A stretch of 64,000 nucleotides of DNA, from contig JACQVF010000011.1 of the NCBI GenBank assembly GCA_016209885.1, forward strand, positions 59,765-123,764, read 5' to 3'. A program made the translations under genes and the position numbers. The notes beneath the pieces are model-generated. The model did not search any database. It was not told where the DNA came from and worked only from the letters and a program-made list of their open reading frames with translations. This stretch comes from Gemmatimonadota bacterium. Lineage in GTDB: Bacteria; Gemmatimonadota; Gemmatimonadetes; Longimicrobiales; Gaopeijiaceae. Below, in pieces: positions 41,823-49,940 of the stretch (position 1 is its first letter; each line of letters begins with the position of its first letter).

Positions 41823-42880
41823 GCGGTCGCGACCTCCTGATCGTCGCGGGTGGACGCCGCGAGCACGCCTCCACGCGCCACCGCCTGCGCAACTACCTCC
41901 CCTTCCTCGATGCGGATGGCCTCACCTACAGCTTCCTGGAGTATCGGGGGGCGGGCCTGCCCTCGGCCGTGGCGCGCACCGCGGGGCGGCTGCGGCTGCT
42001 CGCGGAGCTCGCCCTTCCAGCGCGCGCCCATCGAGTCGTCCTGATCCAGAAGCTCCTGCTGCCCGCCGCGCTGGTGCGGCGCTGGCGCCGCGCCGGGATC
42101 CGCGTCGTCTTCGATTTCGACGACGCGCTCTTCGCGCCGTGGCCGGGCGATCGGCCCGCGCGCGCAGAGCGGCGCCGCCGCCGCTTTGACGTCATGCTCG
42201 GGGCCGTGGACGCGGTGATCGCGGGCTCGCCGCCGCTGGCGCGCTACGCGGCAGGCCGTGCGTCCACGGTGACGACGATCTACCCGTCCCTCGAGCGGAC
42301 GCGGTTTCGAGCGTTGCCCCGCCCGGGGGCGGAGGGGGTGGTGGTCGGGTGGGTCGGTGCGGGGGCAAGCCAGCGGTACCTGCGCGCCATCGAGCCGGCG
42401 CTGGAGCTCGTGCTAGGCCGGCACCCCGAGGTGCGGCTCCTGGTGTGCAGCGCGCGACCACCCGAGTTCGGGCCTCTCCTCCGGGAGCGCATGCGGTTCC
42501 TCCCGTGGTCCGAGGAGAACGAGGTCGCCGCGGTGGGGGCCTTCGACGTGGCCGTCTCGCCGATGGGTGAGGACCCCTGGAGCCAGGCTCGAGGGGGACG
42601 CGTGTCCGTGCTGCTCTCCATGGCGGCGGGCGTGCCGGTGGTCGCGGCGCCGGGGGGAGGGCTCGACGAGCTCATCGTGAACGGCGAGAGCGGGGTGATC
42701 GCGAGGACGGAGGCAGAGTGGAGGGAGGGCCTGGAGCGGTTGGTGAAGGATCCGGCGGAGCGGTCGAGGATCGGTGCGGCCGCACGCGCCGTGGTGGAGC
42801 GGGAGCTGTGGGCGGACGTGTTGTATCCGAAGTGGAAGGCCGCGGTGTTCGGAGAGAGGGTTAGAGGGTTAGAGGGTTAG
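41819..42880 (+). CDS. GT4-like glycosyltransferase
   Basis: A 353-residue GT-B glycosyltransferase. STRHRLRNYLPFLDADG near the N-terminus and VVFDFDDALFAPWPGD (FDDA is typical of this subgroup), then VVVGWVGAGASQRYLRAIEP at the start of the donor domain and LLSMAAGVPVVAAPGGGLDE. The catalytic E-x7-E is not obvious. GTG start coupled to the upstream gene. Its final residues (RVRGLEG) and TAG stop are encoded by GGTTAGAG tandem repeats, so the natural C-terminus has been replaced or extended by the repeat. Confidence 0.85.
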   Translation: MSGRDLLIVAGGRREHASTRHRLRNYLPFLDADGLTYSFLEYRGAGLPSAVARTAGRLRLLAELALPARAHRVVLIQKLLLPAALVRRWRRAGIRVVFDFDDALFAPWPGDRPARAERRRRRFDVMLGAVDAVIAGSPPLARYAAGRASTVTTIYPSLERTRFRALPRPGAEGVVVGWVGAGASQRYLRAIEPALELVLGRHPEVRLLVCSARPPEFGPLLRERMRFLPWSEENEVAAVGAFDVAVSPMGEDPWSQARGGRVSVLLSMAAGVPVVAAPGGGLDELIVNGESGVIARTEAEWREGLERLVKDPAERSRIGAAARAVVERELWADVLYPKWKAAVFGERVRGLEG

Positions 42881-42898
42881 AGGGTTAGAGGGTTAGAG
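42859..42898. repeat. GGTTAGAG octamer, five tandem units
   Basis: Five perfect 8-bp units at 42859-42898. The TAG of the third unit (42878-42880) is the stop codon of the GT4-like gene. Two inverted units lie at 43006-43021 after the convergent wzc gene. A single diverged copy (GGTTAGAGGCTTAGAG) occurs at 54302. Confidence 0.9.
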
Positions 42899-43005
42899 CC
42901 GTCCGGGCCCGGCGGACTCTCCGCCGGATAAGGTTTCTCGGATGCGGTTGACTCCAGGATGGACCCGTTCAGGTTACCGGCAGAACATGCGACCAAGAAA
43001 CTACC

Positions 43006-43021
43006 CTCTAACCCTCTAACC
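43006..43021. repeat. CTCTAACC, two units, inverted partner of the 42859 repeat
   Basis: Two perfect units of the reverse complement of GGTTAGAG, two bases beyond the stop codon of the minus-strand wzc. With the five direct units 107 bp away they can form a hairpin between the converging genes, so both genes end in the same octamer read in their own direction. Confidence 0.85.
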
Positions 43022-43023
43022 TG

Positions 43024-45399
43024 TCAGTCGCTGCGGTAGTAGCGGTAGTAGTAGCGATAGCCCGACCCGCTGCCGTAGTAGCGGCCGCGGCCGGAGAAGT
43101 CCACGTCGTTGAGAACGACGCCGCTCACGGGAGCGCGGACGGCCTCGAGCTGCTCGCGGGCGTAGCGGAGCGCGCCGCGCTCGGTGGTGCCGGCCCGGGC
43201 GATGAGGATCACGCCATCCGCGGCGGCGCCGAGTACGGCCGCGTCCGTCACCAGGTTGAGGGGCGGCGAGTCCAAGAGGATCGCCTCGTAGAGCTGCCGC
43301 AACTCGTCCAGGAGCTCGCGCATGCGCCGGGAGCCCAACAGCTCGGATGGGTTCGGCGGAAGCGTTCCCGTACCCATGAAGTGCAGCGTGGCGCCGCCAC
43401 CGACGTCCGCCGTGTGAGTCGCTTCGCTGAGCGCCGTGCTTGACAGGAGAACGTTCGTGAGGCCGGGCTCCTTGGGGACGGCGAAGACCCGATGCAGGAT
43501 GCCGCGCCGCAGGTCGCAGTCGATGAGGAGCGTGCGCGTCTTCTGCTGCGCCAGCGTGATGGCCAGGTTCGCCGCGCTGGTGGACTTCCCCTCCGAGGGC
43601 GCAGGGCTCGTGAAGAGGAGGACGCGGGGTGGCCGGTCCAGGTCCAGGAACGTGATATTCGTGCGGAAGGCACGGTAGGCCTCGGAAACCGGGTTCCCCA
43701 CGTCCACCTGAGTGATGAGCCGGTCGGCCAAGGGGCGCTCCTCGCGGGCGCCCACCAGGCGCCGCGCCCGGCGTCCGTCCGCGCTTGCGGAACCCGGACG
43801 AATCCGGGGGATGAGCCCCAGGACCGGGAGTTCGGTGACCTCGATGAGGTCCTCGCGAGTGTGGACGGTCTCGTCCAGGTAGTCCCGGGCGGCAGCCAGC
43901 CCCACGCCGAGGGTGAAGCCGAAGATCACGGCCAGGATGAGGCTCCGCGCCTTGCGCGGGCGGATCGGCTCCCGGGGCAGGATCGCAGGGTCCACGATCC
44001 GGACGTCCCCGGGCTCGACGGCCTGGGCGATCTCCGCTTCCTTGAGTCGGGTCTGGAGCAGCGTGAAGACCTCCTCCAGCACCTTGCGCTGCCGCTCGAG
44101 GCGGGCGAGCTGCACCTCCTTCACCGGGATGCGCTCGAGCTGGGTACCGAAGGCGCGGAGCCGCTCGTTCAGCGACTCGCTCTGCTTGCGCAGGCTCTCC
44201 TGATAGTTGACCGCGAGCTGGTAGAGCTGGTTCTCGAGCTGGCGGATCCGGTTGTCGAGCGCCTCGACTTCGGGGTAGAGAGGGGTGCGCCGGCTCGCCT
44301 GCTGCGTGCGCTCCGTCTCGACCTCGGTGAGCGCGCGGAGCAGCTCGGTCACCGCCTGATTCTTCAGGAAGGTGGGGAACGCGGCGAGCTGCCGATACGG
44401 CGATGGCCCGTCACTGCGGCTGTCTCGCGCCTCCCGCTGCACGTCCGCGAGGAGCTTGCTGAGCGAGGTGTACTCGGACTCGAGGATGTCGCGCTCCGCC
44501 TGGAGGTCCACGAGGCGGCGGATCTGTTGGGCGCCCTCAGCCTCCAGGTTCACGACCTGCTGCCCCTCCTGGAACGCGACCAGGTCCTCCTCCGCGGTCC
44601 GGAGCTGCTCACTGATCATGGCGATCTGCTGGTTCAGGAACTCGACGGTGCTGCGGGCCTCGGTCTTCTTCGCCTCCTGGCGGCTGTCGATGAAGGCGCG
44701 GGCCAGCGTGTTCGGCACCTGCTTGACGACCTCGGGATCGGTGCCCCAGTAGGTCACGCCGATGACGCTGGCGTCGCGGTACGGCAAGAAAACGTTCATG
44801 TGGTCGAGAAGCTCCTGGACCGCCTCGTTGAAGTCGGCGATCCGCAGGATGATCTCGTCCGGAAACTGCTCCAGCGTCGGGAACAGGACGAGGTGGAGCC
44901 CGTCGAACGCCGCCGCCTCGCCGATCGCGTACGTACCGAGTAGACGCCCGCCGCGGTCCGTGGCGCGGTACCGCTCACCCTCCAGGGTGAAGCGGTAGGT
45001 GTTCGGCGTTGCGGAGCGCAGTGCGTCGAGGTCGCTGAAGAGCTGGGACCGACGGACGCCCTGCGGTCTCACGAGCCGTACGTGGAGGTTCAGCGTGTCC
45101 ACCGTCTCCTCGGCTATGCTCCGGCTGCGCAGCAGCGCCATCTCCGTCTCCACCTCGGCGCCGCGCACCACCTGCTCGAGAAAGGCGAGCTCGGGGAGCA
45201 CGGAGCGCATCTCGTCCACGTGGATCGTCGCTGTGGCCTCGTAGATGGGCTGGCGCGTCCACGTGTAGTAACCGACGGACGCCACCACGACAGCGGCGAT
45301 CCCGACGATTGTCCAGCGATTGCGCCGCAGGAAGTTGAGGATATCGCGGAGGTGGAGCTCGGGATCGCTCCCTGCAGCCGGTGCGTGCGACTCGGTCAC
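43024..45399 (-). CDS. wzc: Wzc-type tyrosine autokinase / co-polymerase (second copy)
   Basis: A 791-residue bacterial tyrosine kinase fused to a Wzz chain-length domain. The GTG at 45399 has GGGAGG 5 bp upstream. TM1 follows RRNRWTIVGIAAVVVASVGY; the periplasmic part is long and coiled; TM2 (RSLILAVIFGFTLGVGLA) precedes the ATPase with Walker A SPAPSEGKSTSAANL (near 600), Walker A' TLLIDCDLRRG and Walker B AILLDSPPLN. The last 20 residues hold eight Tyr (RYYGSGSGYRYYYRYYRSD), the autophosphorylation cluster. Needs a Wzb-type phosphatase, none seen here. Follows its Wza partner by 13 bp. Confidence 0.95.
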   Translation of the reverse strand: MTESHAPAAGSDPELHLRDILNFLRRNRWTIVGIAAVVVASVGYYTWTRQPIYEATATIHVDEMRSVLPELAFLEQVVRGAEVETEMALLRSRSIAEETVDTLNLHVRLVRPQGVRRSQLFSDLDALRSATPNTYRFTLEGERYRATDRGGRLLGTYAIGEAAAFDGLHLVLFPTLEQFPDEIILRIADFNEAVQELLDHMNVFLPYRDASVIGVTYWGTDPEVVKQVPNTLARAFIDSRQEAKKTEARSTVEFLNQQIAMISEQLRTAEEDLVAFQEGQQVVNLEAEGAQQIRRLVDLQAERDILESEYTSLSKLLADVQREARDSRSDGPSPYRQLAAFPTFLKNQAVTELLRALTEVETERTQQASRRTPLYPEVEALDNRIRQLENQLYQLAVNYQESLRKQSESLNERLRAFGTQLERIPVKEVQLARLERQRKVLEEVFTLLQTRLKEAEIAQAVEPGDVRIVDPAILPREPIRPRKARSLILAVIFGFTLGVGLAAARDYLDETVHTREDLIEVTELPVLGLIPRIRPGSASADGRRARRLVGAREERPLADRLITQVDVGNPVSEAYRAFRTNITFLDLDRPPRVLLFTSPAPSEGKSTSAANLAITLAQQKTRTLLIDCDLRRGILHRVFAVPKEPGLTNVLLSSTALSEATHTADVGGGATLHFMGTGTLPPNPSELLGSRRMRELLDELRQLYEAILLDSPPLNLVTDAAVLGAAADGVILIARAGTTERGALRYAREQLEAVRAPVSGVVLNDVDFSGRGRYYGSGSGYRYYYRYYRSD

Positions 45400-45412
45400 G
45401 GGCCCTCCCTTC

Positions 45413-46045
45413 TCAGCGGGCCAGCAGACTGACGGCCGTGACGGCGACGCTCGCAAGGATCGAGACGATCCCTACGATGGCCCCGATATTGCGGGAGGCC
45501 CAGGTCCGCTTCCCAACGATGATCTGATCACCGGATCGGATGTCGGACTCGGCGATGACCATGGTGCCCGTCAGGTTCGAACGGATGATCTTCCCACTCC
45601 GTACGAGCACGATGTCGTTCGCATCGCCGTCGGGGGCGAGCCCCTGGGCCATCGCGATGACATCGGCGACGCTGACCGTGGCATCCACCGTATAGAGCCC
45701 CGGCACCCGGATTTCACCCAGCACGTTGATCCGGCGCAGAAGCGTGATGTTCACCGACGGATTGATGAGGTAGCGGCGGTACTCCTCGATGAGCCGGTCC
45801 CGGAGCTGCTGCGGCGAGATGCCCACCACTTGCTTGCGCCCGAGCAGCGGCAGAACCACCGCGCCGTCTTCGTCCACCTGGAACTTTCCGGAGAGGTCGG
45901 GCTCGAGCCAGATGCGTACGTCGATGACGTCGCCGGGCAGAAGCGAATTCGCCGATAGACGCGATCCGTTAACCGCCTGCGCCGGGATGGGCTCCGGCGC
46001 GAGGGCGAGGAAGAGCAGCGCGAGCAGCGGCAGCCGTATCATCAT
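45413..46045 (-). CDS. wza: Wza-type polysaccharide export protein (second copy)
   Basis: A 210-residue exporter. Signal peptide MMIRLPLLALLFLALAPEPI ends before PAQA; Poly_export domain (LLPGDVIDVRIWLEPDLSGK to YLINPSVNITLL); one SLBB domain (GEIRVPGLYTVDATVSVADV); hydrophobic C-terminus IGAIVGIVSILASVAVTAVS. Closely parallel to the copy at 12217 in length and domain order. No Shine-Dalgarno is visible before the two in-frame ATGs; instead a perfect hairpin sits 4 nt upstream. Transcribed divergently from wzy. Confidence 0.93.
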   Translation of the reverse strand: MMIRLPLLALLFLALAPEPIPAQAVNGSRLSANSLLPGDVIDVRIWLEPDLSGKFQVDEDGAVVLPLLGRKQVVGISPQQLRDRLIEEYRRYLINPSVNITLLRRINVLGEIRVPGLYTVDATVSVADVIAMAQGLAPDGDANDIVLVRSGKIIRSNLTGTMVIAESDIRSGDQIIVGKRTWASRNIGAIVGIVSILASVAVTAVSLLAR

Positions 46046-46049
46046 GCAG

Positions 46050-46071
46050 GTGCCCGCTGATGTGCGGGCAC
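46050..46071 (-). promoter_or_regulatory. Hairpin in the leader of the second wza
   Basis: GTGCCCGC (46050-46057) and GCGGGCAC (46064-46071) make a perfect 8-bp stem with a 6-nt loop, ending 4 nt before the wza start codon on the minus strand. It occupies the place of the ribosome binding site and could lower translation or respond to a factor. Seen in sequence; the effect is inference. Confidence 0.4.
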
Positions 46072-46170
46072 ACCCGGAATCTCGTGGCTCGTGAAACGGA
46101 ACAACTGTTCATGATAGGCCAATCAGACCCCCGCAGCAAGCCCGCACCCCGGCTAAGTGCGCGCGCTTTC

Positions 46171-46198
46171 TTGACGTTCGGGCGGGCGCGGCGATAAG
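46171..46198 (+). promoter_or_regulatory. Sigma70-like promoter of wzy
   Basis: TTGACG (46171-46176), 16-bp spacer, GATAAG (46193-46198): 5/6 and 4/6 consensus matches. The predicted transcript start lies within about 3 nt of the wzy ATG at 46208, and no Shine-Dalgarno is present, so the mRNA may be leaderless. Confidence 0.45.
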
Positions 46199-46207
46199 TG
46201 TACTCGC

Positions 46208-47572
46208 ATGGATAGCGCGCTGGGGTTCTGGTTCACGGCGATGGGAGCGCTCGGCTACCTCCTCGTCTTTCGGCGAACGGGGGATGCCCTGCATCCCCTT
46301 GGGATCATGATCGGGAGCTGGCTCGGCGTCTTCGGCTTCGCCCACTTCGACGTGGCGCGCGTCTACGACGAGCCGTACTACGCGGAGCCGTTCGAGCCAA
46401 TGACCTATGCGGTGGTGGTTCTGTCCCTGGTGGTCTTTGTGGCCGGCTTCTGGCTGGTAGACCCGGGGCTAGTACGCCTGGACCGAGGGCAGGTCGCCCG
46501 GCGGCTGGAGGAGAGCGCGCGTCGGGAACGGCTGCGATGGTTCACCCTGGGAGCCTTTGCCGTGGCGACGGTGACCACCGCGTACTTCGTCTATCGGGCG
46601 GGCGCGATTCCGCTCTTCTCGCCACGTATCGACGAGCTGCGCCGCGTCTTCAAGCGTCCGCTGCTGGGCTATCTCTTCGACCTGCATTACGCCGTGGCGC
46701 TGTTCTCGGCCATGTTGCTCATCACGTCGCGGTCGAGGCTGGGCCGTCTCACCTGGGGGCTCGTGATGCTTGCCGCGCTGCTGCAGCTCGCGTTCGGCGG
46801 CGTGCGCGTCTCGCCTATGACGGGGCTGGCCTGGGTGGCCGTCTACCTCCTCTACCGGCCGCGACACGTTCGGCTGCGCGATCTGGTGGTGGTGGTTTCG
46901 GCGGCGGTCCTCATGTTCAGCGTGATCGAATACTACCGCCGCTCCGTGTATCGGTTGAACCCGGAGCTGGTGCAGCCGCGCTTCGACCTGGGCGTACCGG
47001 CGACGGTGTGGGCGCATACCGCGGCCAGCTTCAAGAACTTGCAGCTCACGCTGCGGCGGGTGAGCCCGCTGAACATGGGGTTGAACAGCTACGATCTGCC
47101 GAAGACGGTGGAGCCGAGCTGGCGGGCGGTGGACGAGCGGTTCACCCAGCTCTTCGGCACGCACAACACGCCCACGTATCTGGCGTTCCTGTACTTCGAT
47201 TTCGGGCTGGCGGGGCTGCTTCTGATGCCGGGGATCTACGGTGCGCTGGCGGCGTACGTTTACCGCCGTTTCCTGACGGCTCCCAACCTTTTCTGGCTGA
47301 TCGTCTACATCGACATCGTGCTCGGGGTCGGCCTGGCCTTTCGGACACACCGCTTCCTGGGGAACGCGCTCATCTTCTTCGCGGGCGTGGGCGTCCTGGC
47401 CCAGCTACTGGTGGGGCGCGGGCGGGTAGCAGCACCGGGGCGGCTCGTGGGCGCGGCCGCGGGAAGGCAACCGGGAGCGTGGCGGTTGTCGCCGACGGGG
47501 GCGGTACCGGTGGAACCGGGGATCCAGCAGCGTCCGACGGGGGCGGCCGGAGGCCCGGGCACGGCCGGGTAG
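46208..47572 (+). CDS. Wzy-type O-antigen/oligosaccharide repeat-unit polymerase
   Basis: A 454-residue membrane protein with about 10-11 helices and a large periplasmic loop, of the oligosaccharide repeat unit polymerase type. The loop holds PATVWAHTAASFKNLQLTLR and FGTHNTPTYLAFLYFDFGLAG, which matches the layout H-N-T-x-T-Y...D-x-G common in the family. The C-terminal 50 residues are Gly/Ala/Pro-rich and probably disordered. It differs from the Wzy_C protein at 9203, so two polymer-forming enzymes exist. The TAG stop lies in a perfect palindrome. Confidence 0.87.
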   Translation: MDSALGFWFTAMGALGYLLVFRRTGDALHPLGIMIGSWLGVFGFAHFDVARVYDEPYYAEPFEPMTYAVVVLSLVVFVAGFWLVDPGLVRLDRGQVARRLEESARRERLRWFTLGAFAVATVTTAYFVYRAGAIPLFSPRIDELRRVFKRPLLGYLFDLHYAVALFSAMLLITSRSRLGRLTWGLVMLAALLQLAFGGVRVSPMTGLAWVAVYLLYRPRHVRLRDLVVVVSAAVLMFSVIEYYRRSVYRLNPELVQPRFDLGVPATVWAHTAASFKNLQLTLRRVSPLNMGLNSYDLPKTVEPSWRAVDERFTQLFGTHNTPTYLAFLYFDFGLAGLLLMPGIYGALAAYVYRRFLTAPNLFWLIVYIDIVLGVGLAFRTHRFLGNALIFFAGVGVLAQLLVGRGRVAAPGRLVGAAAGRQPGAWRLSPTGAVPVEPGIQQRPTGAAGGPGTAG

Positions 47573-47589
47573 TGTCCAGGACACTACCC
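47567..47589. terminator. Perfect 11-bp inverted repeat spanning the wzy stop codon
   Basis: GGGTAGTGTCC (47567-47577), a single A, and GGACACTACCC (47579-47589). The TAG at 47570-47572 is in the left arm. No T-run follows, so it may act as an mRNA-end stabiliser, bidirectional terminator or protein site. Confidence 0.45.
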
Positions 47590-47652
47590 CCCACGGCCGA
47601 GCCGTTGGGGTCGACGCGGCCCTCTACGGGGTGACCACGGCGTGACTACGGC

Positions 47653-48897
47653 GTGATGCGCATTGTGCTGAACCTCCTCCCGGTCTGGCGGGGAGGGGGC
47701 GTGCAGAACGCGCAGAACCTGTGGCGCGCGGTCGGGGAGGCGCGCTGCGCGCACGAGTGGCTGACCGTGGCGCGGCCGGAGCTGCCCGTCGCCGAGGAGG
47801 GCAACGCGCCATGGCGGACGCTGGTGCGCGTCGCGGTCACCGGCCTCGCCCGGCGCATCTGGATCGAGAACGTGTGGGTTCCGCACCTGGCGGCGCGGTG
47901 GGGTGCGGACCTCATCTTCACACCCATGGGTGCGGGCCCGTTGCGGGGCTCTATTCCGACGGTGATCGGGTGGCATGACTCCTACGTGGCATATCCCGAG
48001 TCGCCCATGTGGGATCGGTGCTCCCGGTGGGACCGCGGGGTAGCGGCGTTGCGGGCGCGCTACGCCCGTGCCGCGGCGAGGCGGGCGTTGCGGATCTGTG
48101 TTCAGACGGACATCATGGCGCGGCGCCTCGCCCGGGTGTGGGGGATCGATCGACGGCGATTGCGGGTGATCCCGAACGGGCCGTCCCGCTTCCTGGAGGG
48201 CGCAGGGCCGGCTGGCGGGGTGCCTTCCGCGCGAGCAGAGTCGGAAGCTCTCGGAGCGGCCGCCGCCACCGACCCGCTCGTCGCTGCCGTTGCGGCAGCG
48301 ACGAGCGGGGTAAAGCGCGTCCTGGTGGTGGCAGAGCCGCAGCCGGCGAAGAACCTGGAGATCATCCCCGCGGTGGCAGCGGCACTGCACCGCCGGGGCC
48401 GCAGGGACGTAGAAATCGTGCTCACGGTGCCGCCCCACGGCGGCCCATACATCCCGTACATGAAGGCGGTGGAGCGGGCGTTGGGGGCAGCGGAGGCCGC
48501 AGTCCCGATCCGGCGTATCGGGCGCGTGCCCCACACGGAGCTGCCCGCACTCTACCGGAGCGGGGCGGCGGTCTTCGTCCCGTCGTGGGTGGAGTCGTTC
48601 TCGGCGGCGTACGTGGAGGCGATGCAGTTCGGGCTGCCCATCGTCACGAGCGACCTGGATTTCGCTCGGGCGATCTGCGGGGACGCGGCCGTGTACGTAT
48701 CGCCGCTGGACCCCGAAGCGTGCGCGGACGGGCTGGTGCGGGTGCTCGAGGATGGCGGCCATCGGGAAGGACTCCGCGCGGCCGGGCTCGCACGGTTCCG
48801 GACGCTCCCGGACTGGCGGGTCAGGTTCGCAGAGTACGTGAAGGTCTGCGAGGAGGCGGTGAGAGAGGCGAGTAGTCGGCGATTCGCGAATCGCTAA
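47653..48897 (+). CDS. GT4 family glycosyltransferase
   Basis: A 414-residue GT-B glycosyltransferase. N-terminal RIVLNLLPVWRGGGVQNAQN, middle RRLRVIPNGPSRFLEGAG, donor domain with RVLVVAEPQPAKNLEIIPAV and the E-x7-E motif in VPSWVESFSAAYVEAMQFG, followed by LPIVTSDLDFARAICGDAA. Between the two domains (about 195-220) is an Ala-rich insert partly encoded by a perfect 37-bp palindrome at 48273-48309, which looks acquired. GTG 47653 or ATG 47656 starts. The stop abuts another perfect palindrome (48879-48894). Confidence 0.9.
   Translation: MMRIVLNLLPVWRGGGVQNAQNLWRAVGEARCAHEWLTVARPELPVAEEGNAPWRTLVRVAVTGLARRIWIENVWVPHLAARWGADLIFTPMGAGPLRGSIPTVIGWHDSYVAYPESPMWDRCSRWDRGVAALRARYARAAARRALRICVQTDIMARRLARVWGIDRRRLRVIPNGPSRFLEGAGPAGGVPSARAESEALGAAAATDPLVAAVAAATSGVKRVLVVAEPQPAKNLEIIPAVAAALHRRGRRDVEIVLTVPPHGGPYIPYMKAVERALGAAEAAVPIRRIGRVPHTELPALYRSGAAVFVPSWVESFSAAYVEAMQFGLPIVTSDLDFARAICGDAAVYVSPLDPEACADGLVRVLEDGGHREGLRAAGLARFRTLPDWRVRFAEYVKVCEEAVREASSRRFANR
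48273..48309. repeat. Perfect 17-bp inverted repeat inside the GT4 gene
   Basis: CCCGCTCGTCGCTGCCG (48273-48289), loop TTG, CGGCAGCGACGAGCGGG (48293-48309). It encodes part of the Ala-rich interdomain linker. A perfect 17-bp stem is unexpected in coding DNA and marks either an inserted palindromic element or a slippage product. Confidence 0.8.
48879..48894. terminator. Perfect 16-bp palindrome at the end of the GT4 gene
   Basis: GCGATTCGCGAATCGC is self-complementary and ends immediately before the TAA stop (48895-48897); a further CTAATCGCC follows. No T-tract. Possible transcript-end hairpin or protein-binding site. Confidence 0.4.
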
Positions 48898-48953
48898 TCG
48901 CCAACCAGACGTATCCGGGGTTCTTGCTTCATGGGGACGGAAGGCTGGACAGA

Positions 48954-49919
48954 ATGAAGATCCTCGTCACGGGTGGGGTCGGCGCGGTGGGCGGCGTGCT
49001 GGTGCCGGAGCTGCGGAGCCGGGGCCACGAGGTCTGGGTCTGCGACCTTTACCACCATCATGATCCCCACTACGTGCGGGCGGACGTGGCGATGTATCGG
49101 CAGCTCGAGCACATCTTCGAGCAGCACGAGTTCGACTTCGTGTACCACCTGGCCGCGGAGTTCGGGCGCTGGAACGGCGAGGACTACTACGAGCAGCTGT
49201 GGCGCACGAACGCCATCGGCACGAAGAACGTGATCCGGCTCCAGGAGCGCCACCGCTTCCGGCTCGTCTTCTTCAGCAGCTCGGAGGTCTATGGCGACTA
49301 CGACGGTGTCATGCGGGAGAGCGTGATGGACGAGCTGGAGATCCGTCAGCTCAACGACTACGCCATGACGAAATGGGTGGGCGAGCTCCAGTGCCTGAAC
49401 TCGGCGGCGATGCACGGCACGGAGACGGTCCGCGTGCGACTCTTCAACACCTACGGGCCGGGTGAGACGTACAGTCCGTACCGCAGCGCGATCTGCATCT
49501 TCTGCTACCGGGCGCTGTACGAGCTGCCCTACACGGTCTATCTGGGTCACCGGCGCACGTCCACGTACGTGGCGGACACGGCGCGCACCCTCGCGAACGT
49601 GGTGGACAGCTTCAAGGCGGGCGAGGTCTACAATATCGGCGGACTGGACCTCCATGACATGAAGGCGGTCTCGGACCTGATCCTCGACTACCTGGGGAAG
49701 AGCGACGAGCGGGTGACGTACAGGGAGGGCGAGCCGTTCACGACGCGGGACAAGCGAGTGGACTGCGCGAAGGCGATCGGGGACCTGGGGCACGCGCCGC
49801 GCGTCACGCTGGCGGAGGGGATCCCGCTCACCCTGGAGTGGATGAAGCGCTACTACGGGCTTGAGGGCGGCCGCGCCGTCGACCTGGCTTCCGCCCCCCT
49901 CCTGCAACCTGGCGGCTGA
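48954..49919 (+). CDS. NAD-dependent sugar epimerase/dehydratase (SDR)
   Basis: A 321-residue extended SDR. KILVTGGVGAVGGVLVPEL is the dinucleotide motif (third Gly position is shifted, GxxGxxG reads G-G-V-G-A-V-G), followed by VYHLAAEFGRWNGEDYYE, FSSSEVYGDYDGVM, LNDYAMTKWVGELQ (Tyr/Lys) and RLFNTYGPGETYSPYRS. Substrate unknown; the RWNGEDYYEQLW stretch belongs to a small polysaccharide-locus subgroup. ATG 48954 is where the fold starts. Its TGA stop opens the octamer run that leads to the next start codon. Confidence 0.87.
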   Translation: MKILVTGGVGAVGGVLVPELRSRGHEVWVCDLYHHHDPHYVRADVAMYRQLEHIFEQHEFDFVYHLAAEFGRWNGEDYYEQLWRTNAIGTKNVIRLQERHRFRLVFFSSSEVYGDYDGVMRESVMDELEIRQLNDYAMTKWVGELQCLNSAAMHGTETVRVRLFNTYGPGETYSPYRSAICIFCYRALYELPYTVYLGHRRTSTYVADTARTLANVVDSFKAGEVYNIGGLDLHDMKAVSDLILDYLGKSDERVTYREGEPFTTRDKRVDCAKAIGDLGHAPRVTLAEGIPLTLEWMKRYYGLEGGRAVDLASAPLLQPGG

Positions 49920-49940
49920 GCGCGCGAGCGGGCGAGCCGG
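49917..49940. repeat. Octamer run (3 units) filling the gap between two genes
   Basis: TGAGCGCG, CGAGCGGG, CGAGCCGG. The first TGA is the stop of the SDR, and the third unit ends exactly before the TTG start of the next gene, so the intergenic spacer consists only of repeat. Confidence 0.75.

Noticed and set aside
42859..42898. TTAGAGGG-like sequence resembling telomere repeats or a CRISPR array
   Set aside because: The unit is 8 bp, only five copies, without spacers, inside a chromosome-like gene cluster; resemblance to TTAGGG is chance.
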